A DNA stretch of 64,000 bases from Artemia franciscana. Taxonomy: Eukaryota > Arthropoda > Branchiopoda > Anostraca > Artemiidae. Below, one piece after another: positions 60,375 through 64,000 of the stretch. The notes beneath the pieces are model-generated. The model was not told the DNA's origin and did not search any database. It worked only from the letters and a program-made list of their open reading frames with translations. Each line of letters begins with the position of its first letter. The first letter of the stretch is position 1. Position numbers and translations under genes: made by a program. The stretch lies in assembly GCF_032884065.1 (NCBI RefSeq), contig NC_088866.1, positions 52,956,068 to 53,020,067 of the forward strand, written 5' to 3'.

Positions 60375-61850
60375 TTTATATATAAGCTTTCTATTTGATA
60401 TAGAAGGTACGGAGGTATTTGGTATTATTAAAATTCATATCACTGTGAAGGAATACTCATGATTTTGAAGGTTTTGTCCTAATTAAGGTCTGTTGCACTA
60501 ATTTGGAAATTATGTTGTTAGTTTCATATATTAACTTTCTATTTGATATAGAAGGTATTAAGGTATTTGGTATTATTAAAATTTACATCACTGTGAAGGA
60601 ATACTCTTGATTTTGAAGGTTTCGTCCTAATTAAGTACTGTTGCACTAATTTGGAAATTATGTTGTTAGTTTCATATATAAACTTTCCATTTGATATAGA
60701 AGGTATTAAGGTATTTCGTATTATTAAAATTCATATCACTGTGAAGGAATACTCTTGATTTTGAAGGTTTCGTCCTAATTAAGCACTGTTGCACTAATTT
60801 GGAAATTATGTTGTTAGTTTCATATATAAACTTTCCATTTGATATAGAAGGTATTAAGGTATTTGGTATTATTAAAATTCATATCACTGTGAATGAATGC
60901 TCATGATTTTGAAGGTTTCGTCCTAATTAAGCACTGTTGCACTAATTTGGAAATAATGTTGTTAGTTTCATATACAAACTTTCTATTTGATATAGAAGGT
61001 ATTAAGGTATTTCGTATTATTAAAATTCATATCACTGTGAAGGAATACTCATGATTTTGAAGGTTTCGTCTTAAGTACTGTTGCACTAATTTGGAAATTA
61101 TGTTGTTACTTTCATATATAAACTTTCTATTTGATATAGAAGGTATTAAGGTATTTGGTATTATTAAAATTCATATCACTGTGAATGAATGCTCATGATT
61201 TTGAAGGTTTCGTCCTAATTAAGCACTGTTGCACTAATTTGGAAATAATGTTGTTAGTTTCATATACAAACTTTCTATTTGATATAGAAGGTATTAAGGT
61301 ATTTCGTATTATTAAAATTCATATCACTGTGAAGGAATACTCATGATTTTGAAGGTTTCGTCTTAAGTACTGTTGCACTAATTCGGAAATTATGTTGTTA
61401 GTTTCATATATAAACTTTCTATTTGATATAGAAGGTATTAAGGTATTTGGTATTATTAAAATTCATATCACTGTGAGGAATACTCTTGATTTTGAAGGTT
61501 TCGTCCTAATTAAGTACTGTTGCACTAATTTGGAAATTATGTTGTTAGTTTCATATATAAACTTCCTATTTGATATAGAAGGTATTAAGGTATTTGGTAT
61601 TATTAAATTCATATCACTGTGAAGGAATACTCATGATTTTGAAGGTTTCGTCCTAATTAAGCACTGTTGCATTAATTCGGAAATTATGTTCTTAGTTTCA
61701 TATATAAACTTTCTATTTGATATAGAAGGTATCAAGGTATTTGGTATTATTAAAATTCATATCACTGTGAGGAATACTCATGATTTTGAAGGTTTCGTCC
61801 CAATTAAGCACTGTTGCATTAATTCGGAAATTATGTTCTTAGTTTCATTT
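60375..61850 (+). repeat. 148-bp internal repeats, 10 units
   Basis: Same unit as in the other array units, with ten tatagaagg anchors; it ends at the start of unit 4. Confidence 0.95.
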
Positions 61851-61852
61851 TT

Positions 61853-64000
61853 ATATACATCAGTATTGCAATGACGTTGCCACGCATTATATGAAAAAAC
61901 TGAAGGTCTTCATGCATGACGAAGTTTAAATTATATCAATTTAAGAGCAACAAACCGGTAATTGCAAAAATATTTGTATATATTTTAACAAGCGACTACA
62001 ACAATTCAAAAACCTTGAAAAGAAAACCAAACGTTTGAAGCTTAGTAGACAATCGGTGTTACAAATCGTACTTGATTCGATAATCAATCAAATCAATCAA
62101 ATTTTATACAATCAAAAAGATATTATGGCCGCAAATCAACAAAGTAAAACAACCCTTCAAATTCGCATAGCAGCATGTTCGTACAACGTAAAGAACAAAA
62201 GCAGTACAGATGTTGTATCTATGCCATTAGAAAATTGGCTCCTTGGTGACAAAGAAACAATCGATTCAAAAAAAAAGGAAGCATACAAAGATGTTGATAT
62301 ATATGCCGTGGGATTCCAAGAAGTAGATGATCCTACCATCGGAAGCATTATAGACGATAAAAGTCTAGGCCATATGGTTCTACAAAATTCAATTCAAAAA
62401 ATCCTAACAAAGGTGGGGATCTATAAATGCTTAATCTCAGTAGAGCTACAGAAAAAGCGTCTGTACATTTTTATAAAAGAGTGTTTATTTAAATATGTTG
62501 CCAACGTTTCAGCAGACGCAATCGATGTAAGCCCTAGGACAACACCAAGCTCTAAAGGTGCCGTATTTGTCCGATTCCTTTTGCATTCAACATCATTTGC
62601 TTTTGCGTGTAGTCATCAGACAGCTTTCGAAAATAGACTGCTTGAGAGAAATAAAAACATTATTGAAATCGCTAAAAACCTCTCTTCCCCATACGCAATA
62701 GACCTTCATTCTCATGATTACGTAATTTGGCTTGGCGATCTCAATTATCGCTTGGAAATGCCTAAAGAAACAGCAGAAAAACTAGCTGTGCATACAAACT
62801 GGCCAGAACTGTTAAAATACGATCAATTGGAGAGATCCCGTGAACCAGATGGCATTTCCCAAGATTATCAAGAAGCTAATATTACGTTTCTTAGTCAGGA
62901 GCAACGTGTCTTAGTCAGGAAACGAAAAAAGAACTTGACTTATAATTCAATATATTATGGATCGGCTAAATTAAGAACGAGTGATCATCGGCCAGTTATA
63001 TTAATTTTTGACATTGATGTCCTCCCACTTGACGAATCGAAGATCCAGGTTGCAGCAGTAGCCACTAACTCCTAAGTCAATAATTAGACATCTGCTAATT
63101 GTTCAGGTGGTGGAAGAATTTTTTTTTCTTCTAACGAATTATCATTTATAACGCTCATAAATTTCCGCTTTTTGGGTCTTGTCTCATTTGATGGTCCAGG
63201 TTGTTGATTTTGACGCATTGTCAATTCAATGCCAATGCCCATCCCTTTAGCAGCCCTTATTGGTCTTGTCTTGCATGACGTTCAATGTTGTAGATTGTTA
63301 ATTCTTCAGGTGGTGGGACAAAAACTTCTCTTTCTTCCAAGGAATTACCGTTTATAAATCTTGTAAGTATTCGTTTTTTAGGTCTTATTTGATTTAATGG
63401 TCCAGGTTGTTGATTTTCACCCGTTGTGAATACAATGTCAATGCCATTTCCTTTAGCTGCCCTTATTGGTCTAGTTACATGATGTTCCAGGTTTTAGATC
63501 TGTTAATTGATCAGGTGGTGGGACAAAAACTTTTTCTTCCAACACTTTATCTATTCCAGGTTCTTGATTTTCAAAGATATTTTATATATAAGCTTTCTAT
63601 TTGATATAGAAGGTACGGAGGTATTTGGTATTATTAAAATTCATATCACTGTGAAGGAATACTCATGATTTTGAAGGTTTTGTCCTAATTAAGGTCTGTT
63701 GCACTAATTTGGAAATTATGTTGTTAGTTTCATATATTAACTTTCTATTTGATATAGAAGGTATTAAGGTATTTGGTATTATTAAAATTTACATCACTGT
63801 GAAGGAATACTCTTGATTTTGAAGGTTTCGTCCTAATTAAGTACTGTTGCACTAATTTGGAAATTATGTTGTTAGTTTCATATATAAACTTTCCATTTGA
63901 TATAGAAGGTATTAAGGTATTTCGTATTATTAAAATTCATATCACTGTGAAGGAATACTCTTGATTTTGAAGGTTTCGTCCTAATTAAGCACTGTTGCAC
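61853..64000 (+). repeat. Tandem array unit 4 (internally deleted, cut by window end)
   Basis: The 5' flank is normal to gattcgataatcaa (62085), then jumps to aattttatacaatc, the sequence 24 bases upstream of the preferred ATG. This removes about 1.93 kb relative to unit 1, including the TIR element and tRNA-like sequence. The junction is padded with tcaatcaaatcaatcaa, a short-word duplication. The 148-bp block starts at 63581 and is truncated by the window. Confidence 0.92.
62125..63075 (+). CDS. Synaptojanin-like inositol 5-phosphatase domain protein, copy 4
   Basis: The 316-codon frame is as in copies 1 and 3; one silent change is visible (ggg for ggc at the VGIYK glycine). The deletion upstream puts the frame in phase with an ATG at 62035, giving a possible 30-residue N-terminal addition (MKLSRQSVLQIVLDS...) from former non-coding flank. 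The ATG at 62125 keeps its good context and is my preferred start. The usual upstream spacer is gone, so any promoter there is lost too. Confidence 0.78.
   Translation: MAANQQSKTTLQIRIAACSYNVKNKSSTDVVSMPLENWLLGDKETIDSKKKEAYKDVDIYAVGFQEVDDPTIGSIIDDKSLGHMVLQNSIQKILTKVGIYKCLISVELQKKRLYIFIKECLFKYVANVSADAIDVSPRTTPSSKGAVFVRFLLHSTSFAFACSHQTAFENRLLERNKNIIEIAKNLSSPYAIDLHSHDYVIWLGDLNYRLEMPKETAEKLAVHTNWPELLKYDQLERSREPDGISQDYQEANITFLSQEQRVLVRKRKKNLTYNSIYYGSAKLRTSDHRPVILIFDIDVLPLDESKIQVAAVATNS

Larger units (their letters stand above)
56731..61852 (+). repeat. Tandem array unit 3 (about 5.1 kb)
   Basis: Same order as unit 1, uninterrupted, ending in ten 148-bp repeats. Confidence 0.93.

Overview
The window is AT-rich nuclear DNA of an invertebrate animal. 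It has spliceosomal exons of metazoan genes separated by very long, transposon-filled introns, several non-LTR retrotransposon fragments, tRNA-derived SINEs, long satellites and one 100-base assembly gap (18389-18488). An arthropod, possibly a crustacean such as a brine shrimp, is my impression from the repeat style; that is weak inference.

Host genes. On the plus strand, exons at 5153-6099 and 15524-15721 join in phase and look like a FASTK-domain (FASTKD-type, mitochondrial RNA) protein. A possible further exon lies at 32986-33159. On the minus strand, two short exons at 37862-38033 and 18974-19161 join in phase and read as Ku70 (XRCC6), the DNA end-binding repair protein; they are separated by an 18.7-kb intron.

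Layout. 1-5 kb: a family-1 repeat, a CR1-like LINE 3' end (minus) and a diverged tandem repeat of about 400 bp. 5-15.7 kb: the FASTKD-like exons, with an intron holding LINE ends, a minisatellite, a SINE and another family-1 copy. 16-18.4 kb: LINE debris, a relic of the downstream satellite unit, (TA)n and the gap. 18.9-38 kb: the Ku70 intron, containing an 11.2-kb foldback element (21.66-32.90 kb) whose arms are CA-rich then GT-rich tandem repeats, a SINE, and a 21-copy 92-bp satellite nested in another repeat. 39-42.7 kb: a decayed LINE with zinc-knuckle ORF1, endonuclease and RT. 42.9-44.4 kb: a family-1 copy.

44.49-64 kb: the most unusual region, a tandem array of at least four 5-6.7 kb units. 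Each unit carries an intronless 316-codon reading frame for a synaptojanin-like inositol-polyphosphate 5-phosphatase domain, an internal block of 148-bp repeats and, in three units, a tRNA-like sequence inside a small inverted-repeat element. Unit 2 is interrupted by a 1716-bp family-1 insertion whose empty site is preserved in the other units. The domain keeps most catalytic motifs but has lost the W-x-D-R segment, so it is probably not an ordinary active enzyme. I read this array as a captured or retroposed host gene amplified as part of a repeat.
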